Below, piece by piece: positions 9,307 through 17,565 of a DNA stretch of 64,000 bases. The first letter of the stretch is position 1. Every line of letters begins with the position of its first letter. Source of the DNA: Candidatus Nyctobacter psychrophilus (GTDB lineage Bacteria; Vulcanimicrobiota; Vulcanimicrobiia; Vulcanimicrobiales; Vulcanimicrobiaceae); assembly GCA_014305025.1 (NCBI GenBank), contig JACRTY010000001.1, positions 1 through 64,000 of the forward strand, given 5' to 3'. The notes beneath the pieces were generated by a model that was not told where the DNA came from, did not search any database, and was given only the letters and a program-made list of their open reading frames with translations. The position numbers and the translations under genes were made by a program.

Positions 9307-10065
9307 ATGAGAAGCGCTTTTCGTGCCGTTGCGCTGGTGCTGGCTTTGGGTGCCCTCGCGCCGGTCCCGGCCGGCGCGCAGAACGCATCCCAGGCAAGGC
9401 AAGAATTGCGGGAAGCGGGGCTGATCGTCGATGGGAACGGTACGATCGAGCGTCCGCCCGACGAAGCACGGGTCAGCGTGACGATCCTGGACAACGCGGA
9501 CGTCGCTTCGCAGTCCGCCGGCAACAACACGACGACGTATAATGCACTGCTTGCACGTCTGCAGAAACTCGGAATAGCACGCGACGCGGTTCGCACGACG
9601 TTCTACAACGTGCAGTTCGTGCCGCGTCCGCCGGGTAACGTACCGCCCGAAGGGCGTCAGGCCCGCTACGGTTACATCACGACGCGCAACCTCTCCGTCA
9701 CGGTGACGCCGCTCGAAAACGTCGGAGAAGTCATCGACGCCGCCAATGCAGCAGGCGTCGATCAAGTCGGTGACGTCTCGTTCGATCTGCGTGACCGTCA
9801 GAGCGCTTATGCGGCAGCATTGGTTGCAGCGGTGAACGATGCCAGACGTACGGCCACAACCCTCGCCGCAGCCGCGGGCCTCCACCTGGTACGGATTCGA
9901 ACGATCAGCACCGGTTCGCAAGCAGCCCCGATCCGGCCCGTGCTGTTCGACGTCGCACTGCGCTCTGCAGTCGCGGCCGCCCCCGCTCCACCGCCGACCG
10001 AGATTCAACCGAGCGGCCCGATCAGTGTCGCGGCCCAGGTCCGCGTCATCTACGACATCCGCTGA
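9307..10065 (+). CDS. Exported SIMPL (DUF541) domain protein
   Basis: A 252-residue protein with an N-terminal signal peptide (MRSAFRAVALVLALGALAP, cleavage likely near AGAQ). The SIMPL domain follows: GNGTIERPPDEARVSVTI is the conserved first strand, and TRNLSVTVTPLENVGEVIDAA and GDVSFDLRDRQSAYAAALVAA are later conserved blocks. The family forms periplasmic or surface oligomers of poorly known function; some members help resist oxidative stress. The C-terminus is an Ala/Pro linker and a final SVAAQVRVIYDIR strand. It is followed 10 bp later by a shortened paralogue. Confidence 0.88.
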   Translation: MRSAFRAVALVLALGALAPVPAGAQNASQARQELREAGLIVDGNGTIERPPDEARVSVTILDNADVASQSAGNNTTTYNALLARLQKLGIARDAVRTTFYNVQFVPRPPGNVPPEGRQARYGYITTRNLSVTVTPLENVGEVIDAANAAGVDQVGDVSFDLRDRQSAYAAALVAAVNDARRTATTLAAAAGLHLVRIRTISTGSQAAPIRPVLFDVALRSAVAAAPAPPPTEIQPSGPISVAAQVRVIYDIR

Positions 10066-10075
10066 AGGTTAAAGC

Positions 10076-10672
10076 ATGAAAGGCGTTTTCTTTGCGATTG
10101 CGACGCTGCTGGCTTGCCGAATCGTACTCCCGACGGCCGCCGCAGCACAGACGGTTCCCTTCACCGCTAACGAATCGTTACTGAATGTGGACGGCACCGG
10201 TACGATCACCCGGCCTCCCGACGAAGCGCGCGTGAGCGTGACCATTGAGACCAACGCCGATGTCGCATCGCGGTCAGCCGCGGACAACACCAGAGTATAT
10301 GATGCGTTCGTCACGCCGCTGGAAAACGTGGGCAAGGTTATCGACGCCGCGACGGCCAGCCGTGTCGAGCAAGTCGGCGATGTTTCATTCGACCTTCGCG
10401 ACCAGCAGAGTGCCTACACGGCAGCGCTCGCTGCAGCGATGGACGACGCGAAACGTATGGCTACGACGCTTGCCGATGCCGGGGGCCTGCACCTCGTTCG
10501 GATTCGCGCCGTCAGCGCGGGACCGCAAGGACTACCGGTTCAGCCGTTTTCGACCTTCGGCGGGTCGTTTGGCGCTGCCATTGCCGCGCCGACGCCGCCA
10601 CCGACCGACATTCGCCCGAACGGGCCGATCAGCGTCACGGCGTTCGTCCACGTCACCTACGAGATTCGCTGA
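10076..10672 (+). CDS. Exported SIMPL-domain paralogue with an internal in-frame deletion
   Basis: 198 residues, clearly a tandem duplicate of the preceding gene: signal peptide, GTGTITRPPDEARVSVTIE, VTPLENVGKVIDAATAS, VGDVSFDLRDQQSAY and a final THVTYEIR-like strand all match. Between the matched Y(N/D)A and VTPLENV blocks the first protein has 52 residues and this one has 1, so about 51 residues of the domain core are missing in frame. It may be a non-functional duplicate or a subunit that needs its partner. The 10-bp spacing suggests co-translation. Confidence 0.82.
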   Translation: MKGVFFAIATLLACRIVLPTAAAAQTVPFTANESLLNVDGTGTITRPPDEARVSVTIETNADVASRSAADNTRVYDAFVTPLENVGKVIDAATASRVEQVGDVSFDLRDQQSAYTAALAAAMDDAKRMATTLADAGGLHLVRIRAVSAGPQGLPVQPFSTFGGSFGAAIAAPTPPPTDIRPNGPISVTAFVHVTYEIR

Positions 10673-10790
10673 AGGGAAAGGCCGCTCGCATCCATCCTCG
10701 CTCCTTCCCTGGCGCAGCAGGTGCTCCATGCAGTCGCGGCAGCAGGGCATCTACGCTTGTCCGTGCAGTTCCCACGGCTGCGGATGAAGG

Positions 10791-11678
10791 TTAAGCGGCG
10801 GATTTTTTGCGCCGCGACTGTTTCTTCGGCTTTTCGTCGGGTCTTTCGCGTGCAGCGCCGGACTTCGCGTCGTACGACGTCGCCGCGCCGTCCGGTCCGC
10901 GCGACTGACGCGACTGTTCCAGGCTTTTTTGTAGGACGTCCATGAGGTTGACGACGTTGTCGCGGCGGGGCGCGGCGACTTCGGGCGACGGCACCTCTTT
11001 GCCGGCGGCGCGCGCTTCGATCATCGCGAGCAATTCCTCGCGATACGTGTCGCGGAACTGGGTGGGGTCGAAGGCTTCCGTCATCGTGTCGATCAGCATC
11101 TGCGCGACCTTCATCTCGTTTTCGGCCGGTTTTTCGCTCGCCGGCAGTTCGAGGTGCGCGGCGTCGACGATCTCGTCAGCGTAATGCATCAGCTCGAGCA
11201 CCAACGCGTCGCCGTTGGGTTTGAGGGCCGCGATGTGCTCGCGCGAGCGGATCACGACCTTCGCGATACCGACTTTTCCGGATGTCCGCAGCGCCTCACG
11301 CAGCAACGCATACGCGTGGCGGCCACGCTTTTCGGGTTCGAGGTAGTACGGTTTGTCGAAATACATTGGATCGATCTCGCCCAGCTCGACGAATTGCACG
11401 ATGTCGACCGACTGCGTCGCCTCGGGATTGACCCGCTTGAAGTCTTCGTCATCGAGGATGACGTACTGCCCCTTTTCGTACTCGTAGCCGCGCACGATCT
11501 CATCGTACGAAACGTCTTGGCCGTCGACGGAACAGCGGCGCACGTTGTTGATGCGCCCTTCATCGGCCTTGTGCAGGAAGTTGAAGCGGAGATCGTTCGT
11601 GCGAATCGCCGTTTGCAACCGAACGGGAATCGTCACCAACCCGAAATTGATCGCTCCGGTCCAGATTGCGTGCGCCAT
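10791..11678 (-). CDS. ku: Non-homologous end-joining protein Ku
   Basis: A 295-residue bacterial Ku that would form a homodimeric ring on DNA ends and recruit LigD. The N-terminus MAHAIWTGAINFGLVTIPVRL is diagnostic. RRCSVDGQDVSYDEIVRGYEYEKGQYVILDDEDF and the YFDKPYYLEP strand belong to the core. AENEMKVAQMLIDTMTEAFDPTQFRDTYRE is the conserved C-terminal helix region. The last ~60 residues are a Lys/Arg/Ser-rich tail (KPKKQSRRKK), typical of DNA-binding extensions. It is 3 bp downstream of the LigD polymerase gene on the same strand, so the NHEJ genes form one operon. Confidence 0.96.
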   Translation of the reverse strand: MAHAIWTGAINFGLVTIPVRLQTAIRTNDLRFNFLHKADEGRINNVRRCSVDGQDVSYDEIVRGYEYEKGQYVILDDEDFKRVNPEATQSVDIVQFVELGEIDPMYFDKPYYLEPEKRGRHAYALLREALRTSGKVGIAKVVIRSREHIAALKPNGDALVLELMHYADEIVDAAHLELPASEKPAENEMKVAQMLIDTMTEAFDPTQFRDTYREELLAMIEARAAGKEVPSPEVAAPRRDNVVNLMDVLQKSLEQSRQSRGPDGAATSYDAKSGAARERPDEKPKKQSRRKKSAA

Positions 11679-11681
11679 CGA

Positions 11682-12695
11682 CTACCTTTCCGCCGCGTTG
11701 GAAGCGGCCGCGAATGCCGTTCGAGCGAGCGCTAGCGCAGGCTCCAGACGCTGACCGTCCTGCCCGGCTTCGCTCCAAAGATCGCCCCGTTTCCGCAGGA
11801 GCGGGGGCACGTTCTTCACGCTGAACCGGCCGAATTCACCTTCGGTCCCGGCAGCGCGCTTACGCGCCATGGCCTCGACCTCGCTCCACTCCAGGGGCAT
11901 CGACACCGGCGCACCGTCCCGCGCCCGGACGCTATAGGGCGCTACCATCGTCTTTCCACGCCCCACCTGCACGTAATCGAGGTACACCGTGCCGAGCGGC
12001 CGCCGCGCGGGCATGCGCTGCAAGGTGGTACGGTCAGGTAGCCGAGCGTGCAGCGCCCGCGCCACCAGTTCGGCGAAGCCTTTGCAAAAATCGTAGTCGT
12101 ATTCCGGGGCGAGCGGGACGATGACGTGCAGCCCGCTGCCGCCCGACGATTTGACCAGTGCCCGCAGCCCGATTTCGGTCAGCGCATCGCGCAACGCGAG
12201 CGCGACCTTGCCGAGCGTGGCCAAGGTGCAGCCGTCGTGCGGGTCGAGATCGAAGAACAGAAAGTCGGGCACGTCGAGCGACCCGTCGCGCGACGTCCAC
12301 ACGTGCAGGACGATCGCCGCCAGATTCGCGACGTAGACCAATGTCGCTTCGTCGTTGCAGAGGATGAACCGCACGGTTCGCGGCGCTGCGCTCGCGAACC
12401 GCACGGTTTCATGGCGGCCGAACTCGCTTGTGACCGTTACAGTCGGAACCCACGCCGGCAAAAAGCGCGGCGCGTTCTTTTCAAAGAACGACTGACCACC
12501 GATGCCGTCGGGATAGCGCTGCAATGTGAGCGGTCGCGCGGCGAGATGCGGCAACATGTACGGCGCAACGGTGCGGTAGTACGCGACGAGATCGGCCTTG
12601 GTGTAACCGTCCTGCGGCCACAGCACCTTGTCGCGATTCGAGAGCGTCAGCGTCCGGCCGTCCACGTCGACCGTTTGCGCCGCCGCGCGGCTCAT
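11682..12695 (-). CDS. LigD-type polymerase/primase domain protein (separate polypeptide)
   Basis: A 337-residue archaeo-eukaryotic-primase-type polymerase of the LigD family, which fills gaps at DNA ends during NHEJ. TLSNRDKVLWPQDGYTKADL starts the domain. FFDLDPHDG supplies the DxD metal ligands, SSGGSGLHVIVPL holds the nucleotide-binding His, and YLDYVQVGRGKTMVAPYSVR the C-terminal conserved block. ATG 12695 lies just after the ligase stop. A start at 12746 would add 17 residues overlapping the ligase gene. In many bacteria this domain is fused to the ligase; here it is a stand-alone subunit. Confidence 0.93.
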   Translation of the reverse strand: MSRAAAQTVDVDGRTLTLSNRDKVLWPQDGYTKADLVAYYRTVAPYMLPHLAARPLTLQRYPDGIGGQSFFEKNAPRFLPAWVPTVTVTSEFGRHETVRFASAAPRTVRFILCNDEATLVYVANLAAIVLHVWTSRDGSLDVPDFLFFDLDPHDGCTLATLGKVALALRDALTEIGLRALVKSSGGSGLHVIVPLAPEYDYDFCKGFAELVARALHARLPDRTTLQRMPARRPLGTVYLDYVQVGRGKTMVAPYSVRARDGAPVSMPLEWSEVEAMARKRAAGTEGEFGRFSVKNVPPLLRKRGDLWSEAGQDGQRLEPALALARTAFAAASNAAER

Positions 12696-12699
12696 TCGT

Positions 12700-14361
12700 T
12701 CATGCGATCGTGGCGGTCCGTTGCGGACGTTCGCGCGTGATCTCACGCGGGTCTTTATCGGAGCGCAGCGCGACGAAGACCGGATGACGCAGCATGCCGT
12801 CGCGCGTCCATTGCGTGAACGTCACCTCGGCGACCAGCGCCGGCGACGTCCAGTGGGCCGGACTGTCGGTCTTTGGTTTTGCCTTGAAGGGGCTGGTCTT
12901 TCGTTCCAGCGGCCGCAGTTTGGCGGCGATTGCGGCGAGTTTCTTGTCGTCGAACCCGGTCCCGACCGATCCGGCGTAGAGCAACCCGTCGCCATCGTAC
13001 ACGCCGACGAGCAACGCACCGAAGTGCTCGCGGCTGCCTCGCGCGTCGGTCCAGCCGCCGATGACGAACTCTTGCCGGGCGAGCACCTTCATCTTCATCC
13101 ACTCGCGCGAACGACGCTCGTGATACGTTGAGGTCCGTTTCTTCGCGACGATGCCTTCCAGGCCGCGCTGGCGCGCCAGCGCAAACAGTTCCGTCCCGTT
13201 GCCGACGACGTGCTTGCCCAGCATGACGGGGCCGCGACCGGTCAGGATGCCTTCGAGCGCCGCCTTCCGCGCTTCGAGCGGTTCCTGGCGAAGATCGCGC
13301 CCGTTCCCGTAAAGCAGATCGAAGACGACATACGTAACCGGCGTTTTCGGGCCGCTGCGGCCGAAGCGATCCAGCCGTTCTTGTAAGGCGGCAAACGATG
13401 GCCGCCCCTCATCGTCCAGTACGCAGATTTCGCCATCCACGATGACCGGACGCTCCTCGAAGGCTTCGGCGAGCGCGGCGAGTTCGGGAAACTTCTGTGT
13501 GAAGTCGTTGCCGTTGCGCGACACGATCGCGACGCTGCCGTCGCGCTCGATCTGAGCGATCGCGCGATAACCATCCCACTTTAATTCGAAAAACCACTGC
13601 GGATCGTCGAACGGCGCGTCGACGGCGGTCGCTAACATCGGCGAAGTGATCGAGGGCAACGGGGCAACGGCGGCGCGCCGTTCGTTGCGAGCGCGTGTGC
13701 GCGCGGACGGCGCGGCCTTGTCTTTCGATTCCCAGTGCGGAGCGCGCGGATCGCGTGCGATGTCGGCGAGCGTCTTGCCGCTGGCTACCGACTGCGCGTG
13801 ATCCTCGATGCGCCAGGCCGGGTCGACAAACTCATCGCGTTCCTTGATCAACAGCCACGCGTTCTCTTCGCCGCCGCGTCCTTTCGGCGCCGCGCTGCGC
13901 TGGCGAGCCCCGATGTGCACGAGCGCGAACGCGCCGCGCAGCTTTTCGCCGAACATCTCGAACTTCAGCGACCCTTTGGCAATCGCTTGGGTCACATCGG
14001 AACCTTCCAGCAACCGGTACGTTCCGCGATCCCAGACGATCACTTCGCCCGCACCATAATTCCCCTCGGGGATGATGCCCTCAAAATCGCGGTAGTCCAG
14101 GGGATGGTCTTCGACCATCATCGCGAGCCGTTTCTCATGGGTATCGAACGACGGCCCTTTGGGGATCGCCCACGATTTCAGCACACCGTCGGCTTCCAAA
14201 CGAAAATCATAATGCAACCGCGTCGCACGGTGCATCTGCACGACGAAGCGCGCCGCGCGCTCGGCTTTTGCGGGCGGCTTGGCGCCCGACGGCTCCGGCG
14301 TACGCGTGAAATCACGTTTCTTCGCGTAGGTTTCGAGGGTTGGCGGCGGCTTCGATTTCAC
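12700..14361 (-). CDS. ligD: LigD phosphoesterase-ligase (ATP-dependent DNA ligase D without polymerase domain)
   Basis: 553 residues with two domains. The N-terminal 3'-phosphoesterase domain (about 35-190) carries HRATRLHYDFRLE, LKSWAIPKGPS and GIIPEGNYGAGEVIVWD. A basic linker follows. The ATP-dependent ligase domain has the nucleotidyl-lysine motif ELKWDGYRAI, then VDGEICVLDDEGRPSF, VVFDLLY, GLEGIVAKK and the OB-fold. It seals double-strand breaks with Ku. The order phosphoesterase-ligase-polymerase matches Pseudomonas-type LigD, but the protein ends at TGA 12700-12702, 4 bp before the polymerase ATG, so the usual fusion is split into two genes. Confidence 0.95.
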   Translation of the reverse strand: MKSKPPPTLETYAKKRDFTRTPEPSGAKPPAKAERAARFVVQMHRATRLHYDFRLEADGVLKSWAIPKGPSFDTHEKRLAMMVEDHPLDYRDFEGIIPEGNYGAGEVIVWDRGTYRLLEGSDVTQAIAKGSLKFEMFGEKLRGAFALVHIGARQRSAAPKGRGGEENAWLLIKERDEFVDPAWRIEDHAQSVASGKTLADIARDPRAPHWESKDKAAPSARTRARNERRAAVAPLPSITSPMLATAVDAPFDDPQWFFELKWDGYRAIAQIERDGSVAIVSRNGNDFTQKFPELAALAEAFEERPVIVDGEICVLDDEGRPSFAALQERLDRFGRSGPKTPVTYVVFDLLYGNGRDLRQEPLEARKAALEGILTGRGPVMLGKHVVGNGTELFALARQRGLEGIVAKKRTSTYHERRSREWMKMKVLARQEFVIGGWTDARGSREHFGALLVGVYDGDGLLYAGSVGTGFDDKKLAAIAAKLRPLERKTSPFKAKPKTDSPAHWTSPALVAEVTFTQWTRDGMLRHPVFVALRSDKDPREITRERPQRTATIA

Positions 14362-14442
14362 GGCCGCATCATGCGCGCGGGCACGAAGAAGCGAACCGCA
14401 CGCCAGGCGCGATCCGCTTCTCCGGTCTGAGAACGCTGAAGC

Positions 14443-14730
14443 TTACTGGCCCCCCGAACCTCCCGAGCCGCCCGAGCCGCCCGAGCCGCCCGACGTCGTC
14501 CCGCCGCCTCCCGAGCCGCCGCTCGTTCCGCCGCCGGTTGTGCCGGCACCGTTGCCGCCGGCGTTTCCGCCTGGGGTGATGACGTTGGTCGTATTGTGCG
14601 TTCCTGAATTCGCATTCCATGGCTGCCAGAAGAAGAGCACGGCCGCAACGATGACGACGATCGCGACGATCGCAAAAATCGCAGTGTTGCTGCTATTACC
14701 CTCTCGGACGACGACTGGGCGATCTTCCAT
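14443..14730 (-). CDS. Small single-pass membrane protein with Gly/Ser/Thr-rich tail
   Basis: 95 residues. A charged ~15-residue N-terminus (MEDRPVVVREGNSSN) precedes one transmembrane helix (AIFAIVAIVVIVAAVLFFW, about 17-35). A low-complexity tail then consists almost only of Gly, Ser, Thr and Asn, with SGG repeats to the end. The tail is probably extracytoplasmic and unstructured. The ATG at 14730 is chosen because CGGAGGT lies 7 bases upstream. No family is recognised. It is upstream of none of the NHEJ genes in a tight operon (81 bp from the ligase start) and may be independent. Confidence 0.7.
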   Translation of the reverse strand: MEDRPVVVREGNSSNTAIFAIVAIVVIVAAVLFFWQPWNANSGTHNTTNVITPGGNAGGNGAGTTGGGTSGGSGGGGTTSGGSGGSGGSGGSGGQ

Positions 14731-14905
14731 ACGTTGTACCTCCGAAGCAAAGCTGGCGGTGAACCGGCGCGAGGGCCGGCGGACCGCGAATCGCGTATGG
14801 TTCCCCGTCGGTGAACTAGCGCCCGCTGTCCGCACTCCTGGCAGGCTTGCCCCAAGGGGACGCTCGCTAAACGTGCAAGCGAGCCTCGCTAAGCGTTCCT
14901 AGACC

Positions 14906-16078
14906 TCAGTGCCGCACGAAGGTCCGCCAGAACCAGACGCCCCATGCCCCGACGGCGATCGAAAACCAGCACAGCGCCATCGCCGGGACGCCCAGGCCGC
15001 GGCGCGCGGCGAGCACCATGAGCACGAACAGAAAGGGCTCGAAATCGAGCGCATGGCGCATGCCGAACTGCGCGAAGCCGTTGACGTAGTAGAGAAAGTC
15101 AGGAGCCGCGCAAAGGAGCGCGGCGGCCCACAGGGCGAGCACGAGACGCTTCGGGCGCCGCGCGAAGAAAGCCACGAGCAACCCCGGCGACGTCCAGGTC
15201 AGCGCCACGCCGCCGAATCCGGGGACGAGGTACGGGAAGATTGGGGTGTACGCCGGCGTCTGCACGAAAAACGACTGCACTTGATAACCGAAATAGCGCA
15301 GCGCGAACGGCGAACCGGTCGGCGAGCCGGCGGCATCTTGATGGAACCAGCCCGTATAACCGACGTCGTACGGCGTGCCCCAGCGGGCTTGATTGTAGGC
15401 GACCCACAAGGCGGCCACGGGGACCAGGACGAGCATGTAGTTGCCGACCAGCCGCAAGCGCGCATCCCGCCCGTTCGGCGCCACGTCACTTCGTCCGATC
15501 CCGAGCCCGAGCATCGCGGCATACACCGGCACGGCTCCGAGCATCGAGAAGCGCGACTCCACCGCGCTCGCGGCAAACAGGGCGACCACCCACGCCCGTT
15601 GGCGGCCGAGCAGTTCCAGCAGCGCAAGCAACGTGAAGGCGACGGCCGAGACGTGCGCGATGAACCACACGTCGCCGAAGGTGGCGCACCAGAACAGGTC
15701 CGTTCCGAGCAGCAGAAAAACGCAGAGCACGGTGCGCGCCGCAAGCGGAACCGTCAGGGCGCGACCGATCTGCCAGGCCGCGAAGGTGGCGATCCCGGCC
15801 AACACGGCTGCCAGCGCCGACTGGTTCGTCGCCGTTCCGAACAGCGCGACGGCCGGTAGCAGCAGCAGTGCCGGCAGCGGAGCTTCGATCACGTAGTAAT
15901 GCCCGTTGTAGCGCAGCGCATCGATGTAAGCGCCGGGCCAGTCGATCCACACGCGGCCGTGGCGTAGCGCATCGGCGAGCAAGACGTAATTGTCGTACGG
16001 CGTCGCGCGGAAGCCGGCCGCCAGCAGAACCGCCACGGTCGCGATGCAACCGGCCAGAACCCCGCCGTATCGCTTCAC
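14906..16078 (-). CDS. Polytopic membrane protein, GT-C glycosyltransferase-like
   Basis: 390 residues with about ten hydrophobic helices. The first is right after the start (VKRYGGVLAGCIATVAVLL), followed by a large loop beginning TPYDNYVLLADALRHGRVWIDWPGAYIDAL. This topology, with acidic and aromatic residues in the first external loop, resembles polyprenyl-phosphate-sugar-dependent GT-C enzymes, which add sugars to lipids or proteins on the outer face of the inner membrane. I do not recognise a specific family. GTG 16078 overlaps the stop of the preceding gene (GTGA), supporting this start over longer frames. Confidence 0.6.
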   Translation of the reverse strand: MKRYGGVLAGCIATVAVLLAAGFRATPYDNYVLLADALRHGRVWIDWPGAYIDALRYNGHYYVIEAPLPALLLLPAVALFGTATNQSALAAVLAGIATFAAWQIGRALTVPLAARTVLCVFLLLGTDLFWCATFGDVWFIAHVSAVAFTLLALLELLGRQRAWVVALFAASAVESRFSMLGAVPVYAAMLGLGIGRSDVAPNGRDARLRLVGNYMLVLVPVAALWVAYNQARWGTPYDVGYTGWFHQDAAGSPTGSPFALRYFGYQVQSFFVQTPAYTPIFPYLVPGFGGVALTWTSPGLLVAFFARRPKRLVLALWAAALLCAAPDFLYYVNGFAQFGMRHALDFEPFLFVLMVLAARRGLGVPAMALCWFSIAVGAWGVWFWRTFVRH

Positions 16079-17565
16079 GGCAACGGCGTTCCGCCGGCGC
16101 TCGCAAGGTGGTACTCGTGGTAGTAACCGGTTCCCAGCGGCGTCACCACGAAACCCGGGATCGTCAGGGCATCGTTGAACGAGACGATGTAGACCGGACG
16201 CGTGCGCAGCCAGCGCCGGTACAGCGCAACGAACTGCGTCGGCGATGCGGATACGACGACGCGCTCGCCGAGCGCATGTTGCACGTAGGCGGCATAGGCC
16301 AGCGGCGTCGCATAGGCCCATTCGGCCACGACGATCGCGTTCGACGGGGTCGTCGCGATGACGTCGCTGACGTAGCGCGGCGCATTGCGGTTATCACGCT
16401 GCGCGAACAGCGCCGCGCGATCCGGCGAGGCGGAGACGAACGAGGCGACGAGCAACCCGGCGAGCGCAAACCGTCCGATGCTGCGCGGAACCAGCGCCAG
16501 CAAGTCGGCGACGAATTCGAAACCCGCGCCGATCGCGATCGCCGAACACCACAACGTGAGCAGATAGTAGCGCGAGGGGTCCTGCAGTTCATTGTACGAT
16601 TCGGTATACGGCACGGGCAGCAGTGCGGCCACGACCAGCGCCAGCCCCGCGGCGCGCCGCCGCGCCACCAACAGCGCCGCGCCGATTCCCGCGAGCGCAC
16701 AGCCGACGAAGCCGTAGGCTGCAACCAGTTGCTTGACGAGGGCGGCGGCGAAGCGCGGATACGCTCCAAGTTGCGCAAATCCGGCGAAACCGCTGTGGAC
16801 GTCGAAGTCCGCACCGGTTACGACTCGGAGGAAGTTGGGCCACGTTTGCGGATCGTCATAATTCCAAAACGGCATGCCGACCGGCAAACCCAGCGCGACC
16901 GTCGGATCGAGATGCGCGCGCGCGATGGCGGCACTCCGTAGCGGCAGATAGACGTACGGCAGGAGCCCCAGCACGACGCTACCCGCGAGCACCAGCCATC
17001 CGCCCATGTCCGGCCGGCGGCTCGCTCGAGCAACGAGCGGGATGAGCGCCGGCAGCAGCAGCACCGCGATGCCGTGCGTCGCCGCCGCGAGGCCGAAGCA
17101 GAGGCCGGTGAATACGAGGTCACGACGCTTGCCGGACTGCGACCATCGCAAAGCAAAAAACAATGCAGCCACGCGACCGAGCAGCGCAACGTCTTGAACC
17201 TCCGCGCGCGTCGCATCTTGCCAGGGCACGCTTGCCGCTGCAAAGCCGAACGTGCACAGTGCCGCGACGATCGGCGGTATCGCCACACGCCGCATCGTCG
17301 CGTAGAGCAGACCGACTGCGACCGAGACCGCCAGCGCGCACGTGAAGTTCACCCGCCAGGCATCGTCGCCCAACGGCAGGACGTGCACGAAGAGCCAGCC
17401 GAGCAAAACGAAGACGGGTGCAGCCGGTGGATGCGCGATGCCCAGAATCGACGCCACCGTTTGCAATTCACCCGTATCCCAGAATGCGAACGTCGGCGGC
17501 AACGAAGCGACGTACAGTGCGAGCGCACAGCCGCCGGTCAGCAGCGGTACGAGCGCGGGCTTCAC
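16075..17565 (-). CDS. DUF2723 family membrane protein (putative protein O-mannosyltransferase-like)
   Basis: 496 residues with roughly 11-12 transmembrane helices. SLPPTFAFWDTGELQTVASILGIAHPPAAPVF is the DUF2723 signature loop: an acidic Asp-Thr-Gly-Glu followed by HPP. Relatives include the eukaryotic TMEM260 O-mannosyltransferase, and bacterial members are thought to glycosylate exported proteins or lipids from a lipid-linked sugar. The GTG start at 17565 sits in a GTGA overlap with the APC transporter stop. The 3' end overlaps the next GT-C-like gene, so the two membrane proteins may act together. Confidence 0.8.
   Translation of the reverse strand: MKPALVPLLTGGCALALYVASLPPTFAFWDTGELQTVASILGIAHPPAAPVFVLLGWLFVHVLPLGDDAWRVNFTCALAVSVAVGLLYATMRRVAIPPIVAALCTFGFAAASVPWQDATRAEVQDVALLGRVAALFFALRWSQSGKRRDLVFTGLCFGLAAATHGIAVLLLPALIPLVARASRRPDMGGWLVLAGSVVLGLLPYVYLPLRSAAIARAHLDPTVALGLPVGMPFWNYDDPQTWPNFLRVVTGADFDVHSGFAGFAQLGAYPRFAAALVKQLVAAYGFVGCALAGIGAALLVARRRAAGLALVVAALLPVPYTESYNELQDPSRYYLLTLWCSAIAIGAGFEFVADLLALVPRSIGRFALAGLLVASFVSASPDRAALFAQRDNRNAPRYVSDVIATTPSNAIVVAEWAYATPLAYAAYVQHALGERVVVSASPTQFVALYRRWLRTRPVYIVSFNDALTIPGFVVTPLGTGYYHEYHLASAGGTPLP

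Noticed and set aside
15868-16941. 357-codon plus-strand Arg-rich frame
   Set aside because: Antisense to two polytopic membrane proteins; composition is typical of a shadow.
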